Position numbers and translations under genes: made by a program. This document shows positions 1 through 9,292 of a DNA stretch of 40,017 nt, piece by piece. Source of the stretch: CAYIBD01 sp964361655. GTDB taxonomy: Bacteria; Patescibacteriota; Minisyncoccia; Sungbacterales; SURF-37. The notes beneath the pieces were generated by a model. It was given only the letters and a program-made list of their open reading frames with translations, was not told where the DNA came from and did no database searches. Where the stretch lies: the NCBI GenBank assembly GCA_964361655.1, contig CAYIBD010000002.1, forward strand, positions 1 through 40,017, written 5' to 3'. Each line of letters opens with the position of its first letter. The stretch's first letter is position 1.

Positions 1-1822
1 CTGGATCGCCGAGAAGATCGGGCAACTCACGTATAAAACCCTGGACGTCGCGACTGACCTCGTTACCGTTCCCTTTGTAACCATCGCCGGCGGGATTTTC
101 TCTCTAGCGGTAACCCTGGCCCTGCTGCCGATCTGGAACACTACCTTCGTTCAACTCGGTTCAGCCATCACCCTCGGGGTGGCCAACATGTTCTTTGTCT
201 TGATTCTCCTCTGGATTGCGATTGCCACCATCTTTGACTTTGAGCCCTACACGGCCCGGCGGCTCCTCCTCCGGCTCATCATTGCCGCACTCTTGATCAA
301 CTTTAGCGTGGCCATCGGCAGCTCCTTCATCCGGCTTTCGAACGCGATGGCCGACATCTTCTATAAGCAGATTGGCGGTAGTGCCATCGGCATTGGAGGA
401 GAGTTCATCAAGCTCTCGAAGTTCGCGCCCGTCAAAGACGCCACGCCGGGCAACCCAAAGACCGGACACCCGCCGGGGGTGCTGGCCGGCCTCCTGGGCT
501 ACCTCGTGCCTCCCTCCGGCAAGGACTTCAGCTTCACCGCCGGACTCCAGGCCATCATCGGCAAACTCGCGATCACGCCGGTCTTGATCTTTGTTCTGCT
601 CGCCGGGGCCTTTTTTCTCCTCGTCCGCCAAATCGCGCTCGCCTTTGTCCTGGTGCTTGCGCCGCTTGCCTTCCTGTTCATGATCCTGCCCCACACCCAG
701 CGCTTCACCAACGACTGGTGGGGAGCGCTCACCAAGTGGGCCTTCTTCTTCCCGGCCTTCATGTTCTTCCTCTTCCTCTCGCTCAAAACCGGCGGCGGGC
801 TCTTAAGCGCCTACACCGGCAATCAACAAGACCCGGTCTTGCTCCTGTTCCAATATTTCCTTGTCATCGGCCTCATGCTGGGTTCGCTCATTGTCTCGCA
901 CCAGATGGGCGTGTACGGCTCAAGCGCCATCATCAACTGGGGCAAGCGCTCCGCGGCCGCGGCCGGACGGTGGGCCGGGAGCCGCCTCCTCCTCCAGGCC
1001 ACCGCGCCGATCGCCAAGCGCGTGGAGGAAAGCCAAAGCCGTGCGGCGCGAGCCCTCATGAAGGTACCCTTCGTTCGCCGCGGCCTCCAGAGCTACACCG
1101 CGCTCGAGCGCGAGGAGGCCAAGCGCGTGAAGAGTCAGCTCGAGAAGTTCTCGAGCAGTGAACTCCAGCGCCGCTCCCGCGGCTTCGGCGCCACCCAGGC
1201 CGACCGCATAGCCATCGCCGACATCCTCATGGAACGTCGCGACCTTGCGCCGGAAAAGACCCCGACCGGCCAGTGGAAGAATAACTGGACGCCCGACATG
1301 GTGAAAAACACCATCGCCTACCAGCGCTCGATCGGCCGCGACGTTATCGGGCTTGAGCGCGCTGTCCCACACCTGGCGAAAGACACCCGGGCAACGGTCG
1401 CCGGCATGCGGGCGGAACACATTGACCGCATGGATCCGGCCGCACTCGATAATGTCGAAGTCCTCAAGGCCATCGCGGAGAACTGGAAGAGTGGCCAGTA
1501 TAGCCGCATGATGAGCTTTAGCCCGGTGATGGTGAAGAAGTTCCAGACCGCGGTTGAAGGCCGCCACCCTGACCTCGCACCAGGTGAAGCGCAGGCGCTC
1601 GCCGAAGAAATGATCGCCGCAATCAGGCGTGATCCGGGGACCCGCCAGTATTTCCAGGCCAGCGCCGGCCAAGGCTTCGGCTACGCGGTGCCGGGTGTAA
1701 CCGGCGTAACCACCGAAGTCACCCCTCGCGTCCGGACACCGCCTAGTGCAGGTGGGGAGACGCAGGAGGAATTCGAGGCCCGCCAGCGGATGCGTCAGCA
1801 GCTCGGACGACAGCAGCCCTAA
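1..1822 (+). CDS. VirB6/TrbL-like polytopic membrane protein (5' partial)
   Basis: The frame is open from base 2 with no stop, so the start lies upstream of the window. The visible part is about 606 residues. The first ~270 are strongly hydrophobic, with several membrane segments (for example around bases 60-130, 180-340, 590-690, 740-790 and 840-910). The C-terminal ~300 residues are soluble, charged and probably helical and cytoplasmic. This architecture, directly upstream of PrgI and VirB4 genes, fits the VirB6/TrbL inner-membrane channel subunit of type IV secretion systems. An internal GTG at 179 is a possible but unlikely start because the membrane region extends upstream of it. The family call rests on topology and context rather than a diagnostic motif. 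Confidence 0.7.
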   Translation, partial: WIAEKIGQLTYKTLDVATDLVTVPFVTIAGGIFSLAVTLALLPIWNTTFVQLGSAITLGVANMFFVLILLWIAIATIFDFEPYTARRLLLRLIIAALLINFSVAIGSSFIRLSNAMADIFYKQIGGSAIGIGGEFIKLSKFAPVKDATPGNPKTGHPPGVLAGLLGYLVPPSGKDFSFTAGLQAIIGKLAITPVLIFVLLAGAFFLLVRQIALAFVLVLAPLAFLFMILPHTQRFTNDWWGALTKWAFFFPAFMFFLFLSLKTGGGLLSAYTGNQQDPVLLLFQYFLVIGLMLGSLIVSHQMGVYGSSAIINWGKRSAAAAGRWAGSRLLLQATAPIAKRVEESQSRAARALMKVPFVRRGLQSYTALEREEAKRVKSQLEKFSSSELQRRSRGFGATQADRIAIADILMERRDLAPEKTPTGQWKNNWTPDMVKNTIAYQRSIGRDVIGLERAVPHLAKDTRATVAGMRAEHIDRMDPAALDNVEVLKAIAENWKSGQYSRMMSFSPVMVKKFQTAVEGRHPDLAPGEAQALAEEMIAAIRRDPGTRQYFQASAGQGFGYAVPGVTGVTTEVTPRVRTPPSAGGETQEEFEARQRMRQQLGRQQP

Positions 1823-1843
1823 TCACCGCAAAGCGGACCGCCC

Positions 1844-2821
1844 ATGCCCATTCACCCCCCGCCGGAAAAACTCCGAGAAACATTCGAGCAATTCTCTCCC
1901 GAGCTCCGCGGAGCTATTGCGGGCGTTGAAACCGCTAGCGCCATTTTCACCATTGCCGAGGCACACGGGCTCAACCGCGAAGATCTCCCGAAGTTCGCCG
2001 CCGAAGTCGGTCATGTCATGGGCGGGGTAGACCCGGCGCGGGACTTCGTCGCCATACTTTCCGAAGTGCTCCGCCTCCCGCTGGATCGAGCGCGAAAAGT
2101 CGCCGCCGAAGTAAAAACCAAAATCCTGATGCCGATTGATTCGCTGCTCCGGCCTATCCACGGTGCAAATTGGGCGAATGCAATTCTTGCCGAGCCGCTG
2201 CCACTGCCGCCGCGGCCGGTGACACAGCCGCCCCCAGCCGCGCCGGTTATGGCACGGCCGCCCGCACCTCCTCCACCACCTCCTGTCCCGGCCTTCGCTC
2301 CTAAGCCGTCCCTGCCGCAGCCGCCCAAATCGGTCCCGCCTCCGCTGCCGAAGCCCGCCCCACCTCCGCCATCAGGTCTTTCAAGGACGCCGCAACCCCT
2401 GATCATCCACCCCCTGCCGCGCGAACCCGAAGGCGAGCCCCCAACGGGCTTTCGGCCACTGCCGCCGCAAGAGCCGCCGGTGGCTCCTCAACCACCATTG
2501 CCAGAGGCAGCACCAATCATTGGGTCACGCGGTCTCCAGCCGCCACCGCTACCGGCTCCACCGGCCACCGGACTACCCCCGCCGCTAGCGCCCGGTAGTA
2601 AGCCGTCTTTGCCCACGCCGCCATCGCCGCACGTCATTACCAAAGAAGCCCTCCGCAGGGAAAAACCGGAGAAGGCCCTGCCGCCCTCCGCACTGATGTC
2701 GCAGCCAAGCGCAAGCGGCCCGCCCGCAAACCTGCCCACCACTGAACCGCCCCACCCGCCTTCGGCTCCCAGTGAACCGGCGCAGCATACCGTTGACCCC
2801 TACCGCGAGCCGGTGGAATAG
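1844..2821 (+). CDS. Proline-rich protein of the T4SS-like locus
   Basis: 325 residues. The first ~110 form a compact, mostly helical domain of unknown family. The rest is a low-complexity region dominated by Pro, Ala, Pro-Pro-Pro runs and Lys-Pro/Leu-Pro pairs, probably extended and disordered. No signal peptide or membrane segment is seen. It starts 21 bases after the VirB6-like stop and ends two bases before the PrgI start, so it belongs to the same transcript. A structural or scaffold role in the secretion apparatus is inferred from position only; I do not recognise the N-terminal domain. Confidence 0.75.
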   Translation: MPIHPPPEKLRETFEQFSPELRGAIAGVETASAIFTIAEAHGLNREDLPKFAAEVGHVMGGVDPARDFVAILSEVLRLPLDRARKVAAEVKTKILMPIDSLLRPIHGANWANAILAEPLPLPPRPVTQPPPAAPVMARPPAPPPPPPVPAFAPKPSLPQPPKSVPPPLPKPAPPPPSGLSRTPQPLIIHPLPREPEGEPPTGFRPLPPQEPPVAPQPPLPEAAPIIGSRGLQPPPLPAPPATGLPPPLAPGSKPSLPTPPSPHVITKEALRREKPEKALPPSALMSQPSASGPPANLPTTEPPHPPSAPSEPAQHTVDPYREPVE

Positions 2822-2823
2822 CC

Positions 2824-3294
2824 ATGCAGCAATTCCAAGTCCCCCAATTCATCGACATCGAGGACCGCATCGTGGGGCCGCTGACCCTGAAACAGTTTTT
2901 GTATCTTTTGGGCGCGGCCGGCGTCACGCTCCTCGGCTGGTTCTGGCTGAACCTCGTGCTCTTCGCCATCATTACCGTTCCCCTGGCTGCCCTGTTCCTC
3001 GCCATGGCGTTCTTGAAGGTGAACGGCGTACCGTTCCCAACGGTCTTTGCCAACGCCCTCAACTACTATCTCAAGCCGCGGCTCTACCTCTGGCAACACG
3101 TCCGGGAAACGCCGCGGGCGCGCCCCGCCGCGCCTCCGGGAGAGCCAGTGCCTCGAGCCGGCGGCGAGCATCCGTCGGACGCCTCCACCCTCACCCCCTC
3201 GATCGCCCCGCCCAAACCCTCCGGAGGCAAGCTCTCCAACCTCGCCTGGGCTCTTGATGTCCGAGAGCAACTAGACCGCCGCGAGGGACGGTAG
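2824..3294 (+). CDS. PrgI family protein (VirB3-like)
   Basis: 156 residues. The N-terminal half has the PrgI pattern: a short amphipathic start with QVPQFIDIEDRIVGPLTLKQ, then two close membrane segments (about residues 28-62). The motif NALNYYLKPRLYLW follows near residues 78-92. PrgI proteins are small membrane partners of the VirB4 ATPase in Gram-positive-type conjugation systems. The last ~60 residues are Pro/Ser-rich and look disordered. The start ATG follows the previous stop by two bases, suggesting translational coupling. The gene lies just before the VirB4 genes, the usual arrangement. Confidence 0.85.
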   Translation: MQQFQVPQFIDIEDRIVGPLTLKQFLYLLGAAGVTLLGWFWLNLVLFAIITVPLAALFLAMAFLKVNGVPFPTVFANALNYYLKPRLYLWQHVRETPRARPAAPPGEPVPRAGGEHPSDASTLTPSIAPPKPSGGKLSNLAWALDVREQLDRREGR

Positions 3295-3318
3295 CGCTCG
3301 GGCCGCACTCTCACTCTA

Positions 3319-3999
3319 ATGGCCTCTCCATCCGCTCCACTCGCCTCTCGAAAAGCCAAATCTGCGCTGGCTGCACAGGAGTTCTTAACCATTGAAGAAA
3401 TCCGCGAGGATGTCCTGGTCTTGAAAGGGGGGCTCGGCCTCCGGGCGGTGCTCATGGCCTCGGCCCTGAACTTTGCCCTCAAGTCCGAGTTGGAACAGGA
3501 AGCCCTGACCTTCCAGTATGAGAACTTTCTGAACGCCCTTGATTTCCCGCTCCAGATCGTTGTCCAGTCGCGGCACCTCGACATTCGGCCCTACCTCGAA
3601 ACCCTCACCGGCCGCCAGAAGGAGGAGACGAACGAGCTCCTGAAAATCCAGATTGGCGAATACATCGAGTTCATCCGGACGTTCGTGGAGCTGACCAAAA
3701 TCGTTTCCAAGACCTTCTTCGTTGTCGTGCCCTTCCAGCCCTCCATAGCCGAGCGCCACGCCGGCGGGTTCTTAAAAGGGTTCCTCCGCGGCGGCGGGGA
3801 AGCCCCGCTCCCGAACGGCGGCCAAGAATTCGCCCAATACAAAACCCAGCTCCTCCAGCGCGTCGATACCGTTACCCTCGGACTGCGGCGCCTGGGGCTC
3901 CGCTCGATGCAGCTTAAGAGCGATGAGCTCATCGAGCTCTTCTACGGCCTGTATAACCCGGCCGAATCGCAGGCCGTACGCATCGTTGGCGAGGGCTAA
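3319..3999 (+). CDS. VirB4 N-terminal/TraC-like domain protein
   Basis: 226 residues, soluble, no signal peptide. It begins with a disordered ~20-residue stretch, then a domain with the pattern FLTIEEIREDVLVLKGG, followed by an FQYENFLNALDFPLQIVVQS segment. This resembles the N-terminal domain of VirB4/TraC ATPases, which contacts PrgI and other core subunits. Here it is a separate gene, three bases upstream of the gene with the ATPase motor. A VirB4 N-terminal function supplied in trans is inferred. No nucleotide-binding motif is present. Confidence 0.7.
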   Translation: MASPSAPLASRKAKSALAAQEFLTIEEIREDVLVLKGGLGLRAVLMASALNFALKSELEQEALTFQYENFLNALDFPLQIVVQSRHLDIRPYLETLTGRQKEETNELLKIQIGEYIEFIRTFVELTKIVSKTFFVVVPFQPSIAERHAGGFLKGFLRGGGEAPLPNGGQEFAQYKTQLLQRVDTVTLGLRRLGLRSMQLKSDELIELFYGLYNPAESQAVRIVGEG

Positions 4000-4002
4000 C
4001 CC

Positions 4003-5853
4003 ATGGCCTTACTCCCGTTTTTCAAAAAGAAAGAGCCGGCCGAGCCGAAAATTTTCTCGGTCTTCCCGAGCGGAACGCCGCAGGCGGGGCGAACGACGCT
4101 CCGCGACATTGTGGCGCCGGCCGCCCTGGAGATCAGCCCGAGCTTCGTGCGCCTCGGCGAAAAGTTCGTCCGCACCCTCTTCGTCTTCTCCTACCCGCGC
4201 TACCTCCACACCAACTGGTTCTCGCCCATCATTAACCTCGATAAGGTGTTCGATATCTCGTTTTTCATCCACCCGGTGGACACCGCCCTCGTGCTCCGCC
4301 AGCTGCGAAAGCAGGTGACCCGGGTGCAATCACAAATTTCCATGCGCCAGGAAAAGGGCCTGGTCCGCGATCCGGTGCTGGATACCGCCTACCGCGACCT
4401 CGAAGATCTCCGCGACAAGCTGCAGCAGGCGCGGGAAAAGCTCTTCAACTTCGGGCTCTACCTCACGCTCTACGGCTCGTCGGCCGATGAGCTCGACAAG
4501 CTCGAGAACGAGGTCCGCTCGGTGCTCGAGGCGCGGCTGGTCTACGTCAAGCCGGCGTTGTTCCAGCAAGCCGAGGGCTTCAACGCCGCCCTGCCGCTGA
4601 ACACGGATGAACTCGCCATCCATAGCTACCTCCCCTCCGGCCCGATCTCAAGTGCCTTCCCGTTCGTCTCCTTCGACCTCACCTCCTCGAACGGCATCCT
4701 CTACGGTATCAACCGGCACAATAACTCCCTGATCCTGTTTGATCGCTGGTCGCTCGAAAACGCAAACTCGGTAACCTTCGCGGTGTCCGGTGCGGGCAAG
4801 AGCTATGCCGCCAAGCTCGAGGTCTTGCGCTCACTCATGGTCGGGGCGGACGTCATCATCATTGACCCCGAGCGCGAGTACGAGTACCTGGCCGAAACCG
4901 TCGGCGGGGCCTACTTCAACATCTCCCTCACCTCCCCAAACCACATCAACCCCTTTGACCTCCCCACCCCGCGCGAGGACGAGGCGCCCTCGGACGTGCT
5001 CCGCTCCAACATCATCAACCTGATCGGCTTTTTCCGAATCCTCCTGGGCGGGCTCTCGCCGGAGGAGGATTCGATCCTGGATCGCGCCATCACCGAGACC
5101 TACGCCAGCCGGGACATCACCCCGGAGGTGGATTTTGGCACGGCCGTGCCGCCGACCATCGCCGACCTCGCCCTCGTCCTCGCCAACACCGAAGGCGGGG
5201 GGAGCTTGGCGGCACGCCTCAAAAAGTACACCGAGGGCACCTGGGCCGGATTTCTGAACCAGCAGACCAACCTCGACATCAAGAATCGCCTCGTCGTCTT
5301 CTCGGTCCGGGACATGGAGGAGGAGCTGCGGCCGGTGGCCATGTACATCGTCCTCCACTACATCTGGAACATCGTCCGCACCGAGCTGAAGAAGCGCCTC
5401 TTGGTCGTGGACGAGGCCTGGTGGCTGATGCGCCACGAGGACGGGGCCTCCTTCCTCTACGGCATTGCCAAGCGCGCCCGGAAGTACTTCCTCGGGCTCT
5501 CGACCATCACCCAAGATGTCGCCGACTTCATGACCTCGCCCTACGGCAAGCCGATTGTTACCAACTCCTCCATGCAGCTCCTCCTGAAGCAGTCGCCCGC
5601 AACCATCAAGGCCGTGGTGGAAACCTTCAACCTCACCGATGAGGAAAAGTTTCTGCTGCTCGAATGCGAGGTGGGAGAGGGAATTTTTTTCGCCGGCTTG
5701 AAGCACGTGGCCATCAAGGTCATCGCCTCCTACACCGAAGACCAAGTGATCACCTCGGATCCGGCCCAGCTCCTGCTGATCAAGAAAGCCAAAGAGGAAT
5801 TCGCAACCGCCCACCAGGGTGAGCGGAAAGACGCCCTGTCTCCTATGCCATGA
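4003..5853 (+). CDS. virB4: VirB4-family type IV secretion ATPase
   Basis: 616 residues. The Walker A motif SGAGKS lies at residues 262-267, a DPEREY strand at about 288-293, and Walker B RLLVVDEAWWLM at about 465-476. The latter DEAWW/L signature is typical of VirB4/TraC. An N-terminal portion (1-230) precedes the HerA/FtsK-like motor. VirB4 powers substrate or pilin handling at the inner membrane. The gene is three bases downstream of the VirB4-N-like gene and its stop overlaps the next start (ATGA), so translation is coupled. No VirD4 coupling protein or relaxase is seen in the window. Confidence 0.93.
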   Translation: MALLPFFKKKEPAEPKIFSVFPSGTPQAGRTTLRDIVAPAALEISPSFVRLGEKFVRTLFVFSYPRYLHTNWFSPIINLDKVFDISFFIHPVDTALVLRQLRKQVTRVQSQISMRQEKGLVRDPVLDTAYRDLEDLRDKLQQAREKLFNFGLYLTLYGSSADELDKLENEVRSVLEARLVYVKPALFQQAEGFNAALPLNTDELAIHSYLPSGPISSAFPFVSFDLTSSNGILYGINRHNNSLILFDRWSLENANSVTFAVSGAGKSYAAKLEVLRSLMVGADVIIIDPEREYEYLAETVGGAYFNISLTSPNHINPFDLPTPREDEAPSDVLRSNIINLIGFFRILLGGLSPEEDSILDRAITETYASRDITPEVDFGTAVPPTIADLALVLANTEGGGSLAARLKKYTEGTWAGFLNQQTNLDIKNRLVVFSVRDMEEELRPVAMYIVLHYIWNIVRTELKKRLLVVDEAWWLMRHEDGASFLYGIAKRARKYFLGLSTITQDVADFMTSPYGKPIVTNSSMQLLLKQSPATIKAVVETFNLTDEEKFLLLECEVGEGIFFAGLKHVAIKVIASYTEDQVITSDPAQLLLIKKAKEEFATAHQGERKDALSPMP

Positions 5854-6536
5854 ACGGAAAGCGACTGACATCCGGAGGTGAGGGGGGCGATGCCTACGAG
5901 GAGCTTGCCCTCGAAGGCCTGCCGCCGACGGCCGCCGCACCGGAGGAACACTTCCGCATCCGCCTGAACTGGGTTCGGCGCCTGCCGCACTCGATCGACG
6001 AGGCGGTTATGGGCGCGGCCGAGGCGCTCGCCAACAAGCTCAACCGCGAAATTGAAATGGGGCACGATGTCATGGCCTTTACCATCGCCCTCCTCCTGGC
6101 GGCCGCCATGGACGGCCTTGATTGGGGTGTTACCCTACTTGCTGGACTCGTGGGTTTAATCCCGCTCATTGGTCAGGCGCTCGCCGCAGCCCTCCTCGCG
6201 GGCGGGCCCTATGTCAAGCTCTTCCTGTGGGCCTTTCTCACGTACTTCCTGTGGAGCAAGGGCTGGCTCCTGAAGTGGCGAGTGCGGTTGGGGCTCCGCA
6301 TCGGGTTATGGCTCCTGTCGTTCATCTTTGAGAACATCCCGGGGATCAATCTTTTGCCCTTGAATGTCATCACGGTCCTCTGGGCGTGGCGCAACGTCCG
6401 CCACGCCGCGGCCGAAGCCGAAGAGGACATGCGGAAGCTCGAGCGCGATCTTGAAGACCTGGCCGAAGAAGCGGCAGAGACCGAAGAGTCGGCGCCGATG
6501 CCGGAGGTTGCCCCCGCGCCCGCGGCCCAATCATGA
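5850..6536 (+). CDS. T4SS-locus membrane protein of unknown function
   Basis: 228 residues. Residues ~1-70 are soluble. Residues ~71-190 hold three to four hydrophobic segments, including a Gly/Ala-rich hairpin and an FLWAFLTYFLW segment. The tail (~190-228) is acidic and probably helical. The start overlaps the virB4 stop by four bases (ATGA), and its own stop overlaps the next start in the same way, so it sits in a coupled operon. I do not recognise a family. Position suggests an inner-membrane accessory of the secretion machine. Confidence 0.75.
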   Translation: MNGKRLTSGGEGGDAYEELALEGLPPTAAAPEEHFRIRLNWVRRLPHSIDEAVMGAAEALANKLNREIEMGHDVMAFTIALLLAAAMDGLDWGVTLLAGLVGLIPLIGQALAAALLAGGPYVKLFLWAFLTYFLWSKGWLLKWRVRLGLRIGLWLLSFIFENIPGINLLPLNVITVLWAWRNVRHAAAEAEEDMRKLERDLEDLAEEAAETEESAPMPEVAPAPAAQS

Positions 6537-7504
6537 ACCGAGGATTATCGCGTCTCCGTTCCCGTCTACTCGCTGCCGCCTTTTTTGCCGCGGCAGTAAC
6601 GGCGCTCCCCGCCGGATCACAGCCATCGCTCTTCACCCTCCGCACCTCCGCGCTTAACCCTGACCCCGGCACGGCCATTGAGCTTGAGGTGGTGAGCTCG
6701 GCCTTTGACCGCGCTGCCGCATCGTATCAGTGGTCAGTAAACGGGATCCCGGATTCGGGCCGGAGCGGCACGGGGAGGTACCAGGTCACGATCCCCGCCG
6801 GTGGCGATGGCGAGACGAAAAAAATCGCGGTCGCGGTGGCGACGACAACGGGCGGCCGAACCCAGCAAGCGTCCGTTACCGTACAGGCGGTGAGCGCGCC
6901 CCTGTACTGGTGGGCGGACACGGCCGTGCCGTATTGGTATAAGGGCAAGGCCCTCCCAACGCTCCATACCACGGTGACCGCCACGGCTCTCCCCAATATT
7001 CCGAATGCGGCGGCCTTAAACTACCGTTGGGAGTTCAACGGTGCCCTGATCCCGAGTAACTCGGGCGTCGGGAAAATGAGTGCCTCCTTCACGCTTGACT
7101 TCCCGGTGGAGGAACGGATCCGCGTCACCATGGAGCAGCTCCAGGGTTCGTTTAAGAAAGCGGCGGCCACGACCGCCAAGCCGCTGGCGCCGGCGGTCGC
7201 CATCTACGAGCTCCGGCCGCTCCGCGGCATCGTGTTCGAGCGCGCGCTCTCGACCTTCAGGGCGCTTGACGGAGAATCGTATGATTTCACCGCGCACTCA
7301 TTTTACCTTGGGACCAAACCGCAGGCCCTCTCCTACCGCTGGACCCTGAACAACCGGGAAATCGAGGGCGTGAGCGGAAAACCGTGGATCGTGAGCTTTA
7401 CCCCGAGCATTGCCGCCTCGAGCACAAACCAGCTTGCCGTAGAGGTTACGGATCCGGGAACGCCATTGGGCCGCGCCACCGCCGCCATTCGCATCGACCG
7501 CTAG
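6533..7504 (+). CDS. Secreted Ig-like/PKD-like protein of the T4SS locus
   Basis: 323 residues with an N-terminal signal peptide: basic RLRSR start, Ala/Phe-rich core at ~11-25, likely cleavage near residues 26-30. The rest is beta-rich. At least three regions share a pattern like YQWSVNG, NYRWEFNGALI and SYRWTLNNREI, each ahead of a hydrophobic strand. This fits tandem Ig- or PKD-like domains exposed outside the membrane. ATG overlaps the previous stop (ATGA). It is followed by the pilin-like gene, so a surface or pilus-associated adhesin role is plausible but inferred. Confidence 0.75.
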   Translation: MNRGLSRLRSRLLAAAFFAAAVTALPAGSQPSLFTLRTSALNPDPGTAIELEVVSSAFDRAAASYQWSVNGIPDSGRSGTGRYQVTIPAGGDGETKKIAVAVATTTGGRTQQASVTVQAVSAPLYWWADTAVPYWYKGKALPTLHTTVTATALPNIPNAAALNYRWEFNGALIPSNSGVGKMSASFTLDFPVEERIRVTMEQLQGSFKKAAATTAKPLAPAVAIYELRPLRGIVFERALSTFRALDGESYDFTAHSFYLGTKPQALSYRWTLNNREIEGVSGKPWIVSFTPSIAASSTNQLAVEVTDPGTPLGRATAAIRIDR

Positions 7505-7514
7505 CTACCAGCGC

Positions 7515-7898
7515 ATGACCTCCCGCGCTCTCAATACCCTTCGGAGCACCGCCGGCCTCCTCCCCTGGCTTCTCGGGCCAGCGGTTACTTCGGCCACCAG
7601 CCACCAGCCGAACGCCTCCCAGTATCTCTCCGAACTTTACCTCTGGTTCCTGGGGTTCGTTGGCATTGCGGCACTCTTTGGCATTGTAACCGGCGGGGTG
7701 CTCTATATGTTCTCCGACAGCTTGACGGACACCAAGCATGCCAAGGACTGGATCTGGAACTCTATCGGCGGGATTGTGCTCGCCGCGTTCTCCTATCTCC
7801 TCCTCTATACCATCAGCCCGGACCTGGTGCAGGGGTTTGATATCCAAAAGATTATTACCAACGCCTGCCTAAAGCTCCCCACTCCTATTAGCTGCTAA
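7515..7898 (+). CDS. VirB2/TrbC-like pilin subunit
   Basis: 127 residues. There is a hydrophobic N-terminal region that could be a leader (~12-26), then two membrane segments: YLWFLGFVGIAALFGIVTGG at about 43-62 and WNSIGGIVLAAFSYLLLYTI at about 78-97. They are joined by a short polar loop. Two close helices after a leader in a ~100-residue protein is the hallmark of VirB2/TrbC pilins. The protein ends in a Cys-containing tail. It lies inside the VirB4 operon. I see no clear Shine-Dalgarno; translation may be coupled to the upstream gene, which ends 10 bases earlier. Confidence 0.75.
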   Translation: MTSRALNTLRSTAGLLPWLLGPAVTSATSHQPNASQYLSELYLWFLGFVGIAALFGIVTGGVLYMFSDSLTDTKHAKDWIWNSIGGIVLAAFSYLLLYTISPDLVQGFDIQKIITNACLKLPTPISC

Positions 7899-7903
7899 CC
7901 GCT

Positions 7904-9076
7904 ATGAACCGGGTTGGGATCCTCATCTTCGGCGCGCTTGGCCTCCTGCTCCTCGGGGCTGGCGTCATTACCTACCTCACCCTCCGCGCCCCACCGCCGC
8001 CGCCTCCGCCGCCCGCACCCCCGCCTTCAGAGCTCCCCATCATCGGCGACCAGACCCCCACGGCTCCGCCCGGAGCAGGGACGCCGCCAACGCCCATCGC
8101 AGCGCTGCCCGGCGCGGAGCGCCCGTTGATCCAGGCCATTGATAAAGACATTGTCGGCCCAACGCTCGGCCGCGATAAACAATCCCTGTTCTACGCCCTC
8201 CGTGAGAACGGCCACCTCATGCAAGCTGACCTTGAGGGCCGGAATGAAACAACGCTCACGAACCTTACCGTGCCCGAGGTCTTTGACGTGGCCTGGTCGC
8301 CGTTAAAAACGCGGGCGGTGCTGGTGTACCACGAGGCCGGCGTGGTGAAAAAATTCCTCCAGCAGACCGCAACCACCTCGCCCTCGCGCTTCCTGCCTCA
8401 GGCACTGACGTCGCTTGCCTGGTCGCCCGACGGCCGGCAGATGGCCTACCTCCTGCCCCAAGGAGGAAAGTCAGCGCTCGTCATCGCGGACCAAAACGGA
8501 AAGAACGTGCGAACGGTGTATCAAACGCCGATCCCGGATTTCACGGTTCAATGGGTTTCGGCCAACACCATCCTCCTCGTCTCGCGGCCCTCCGGTCTTG
8601 CGCCAAGCTTAGTCCTCCGCTTTGACCTGAAGGCCAGAAGAACCACCACACTCCTTTCTAACATCGCCGGGGCCGTCCTCCTCGGGGCGCCTGACGGCAC
8701 CGGCGTTGTCTACTCGGCTTCAGGCCGAGGCGGCCGGCCAGAGCCGCTCCGGCTCCACACCCTCAAAGGTGCCACGACCGCTACCCTGCCGGTTACCACC
8801 GTCGCGGAGAAATGCGCGTTTTCCCCTGACTCGAAGCGCCTCTATTGCGGCGTGCCCAGAGCCACGATCCGGGCCGTGACGCCCGATGAGTGGTATCGGG
8901 GCGCGCTCTCATTCGTAGACGCCATCGTGAAAATTGATCTGGCCTCGGGCCGCGCCGAAATTATTGGCCGCGGCATTCCGGCGCTCGACGTTATCTCGCC
9001 CTTCCTCTCGGCTGATGAGAAGTTCTTCTTCTTCCAGGACAAAAAGACCGGGACAGTGTGGCGCGTTCAACTCTAG
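7904..9076 (+). CDS. Membrane-anchored TolB/WD40-like beta-propeller protein
   Basis: 390 residues. A single membrane anchor (about 5-27) is followed by a polyproline linker (~29-60). A beta-rich domain then carries repeated PD40-type motifs: VAWSPLKTRA, LAWSPDGRQMAYL, CAFSPDSKRLYC and FLSADEKFFFFQD. These are propeller blades, so a C-terminal TolB-like propeller outside the membrane is likely. It begins five bases after the pilin stop and closes the operon. A ligand is unknown. Acting as an extracellular scaffold or sensor for the secretion/pilus system is inferred from context only. Confidence 0.8.
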   Translation: MNRVGILIFGALGLLLLGAGVITYLTLRAPPPPPPPPAPPPSELPIIGDQTPTAPPGAGTPPTPIAALPGAERPLIQAIDKDIVGPTLGRDKQSLFYALRENGHLMQADLEGRNETTLTNLTVPEVFDVAWSPLKTRAVLVYHEAGVVKKFLQQTATTSPSRFLPQALTSLAWSPDGRQMAYLLPQGGKSALVIADQNGKNVRTVYQTPIPDFTVQWVSANTILLVSRPSGLAPSLVLRFDLKARRTTTLLSNIAGAVLLGAPDGTGVVYSASGRGGRPEPLRLHTLKGATTATLPVTTVAEKCAFSPDSKRLYCGVPRATIRAVTPDEWYRGALSFVDAIVKIDLASGRAEIIGRGIPALDVISPFLSADEKFFFFQDKKTGTVWRVQL

Positions 9077-9130
9077 GTCTCGCCTCCCGCATCTCACACC
9101 GGCGATACTCTGGCAGACGAACAAGTGAAT

Positions 9131-9183
9131 AAAAAGAGCCCCGGAATCCAGAACCTTTTCGTCAGGTTTCTGGACCCGGGGCT
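9131..9183 (-). terminator. Rho-independent terminator of the 9293-11858 operon
   Basis: A strong hairpin (9137-9183) with 8 bp at the base, a two-base mismatch, then about 9 more bp and a short loop. On the minus strand it is followed by five Ts (9131-9135). It lies 110 bases past the last minus-strand gene. On the plus strand no T-run follows, though it could partly stop read-through from the T4SS operon. Confidence 0.75.
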
Positions 9184-9292
9184 ACTTCACTTCCAAAGAA
9201 CGTATGGATGAGATCGAGTTTGCACGCCGAATCCAGTTACCTGGTGCTTGAGAACTCCTCAAGCCAGAGGTTCTGATTCGGCGGCGTCTCGC

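Noticed and set aside
4831..5940. Long minus-strand frame of 369 codons opposite virB4
   Set aside because: Shadow of the virB4 coding strand; low-complexity, Asp/Val/Gly-rich, with no ribosome site or homology pattern.
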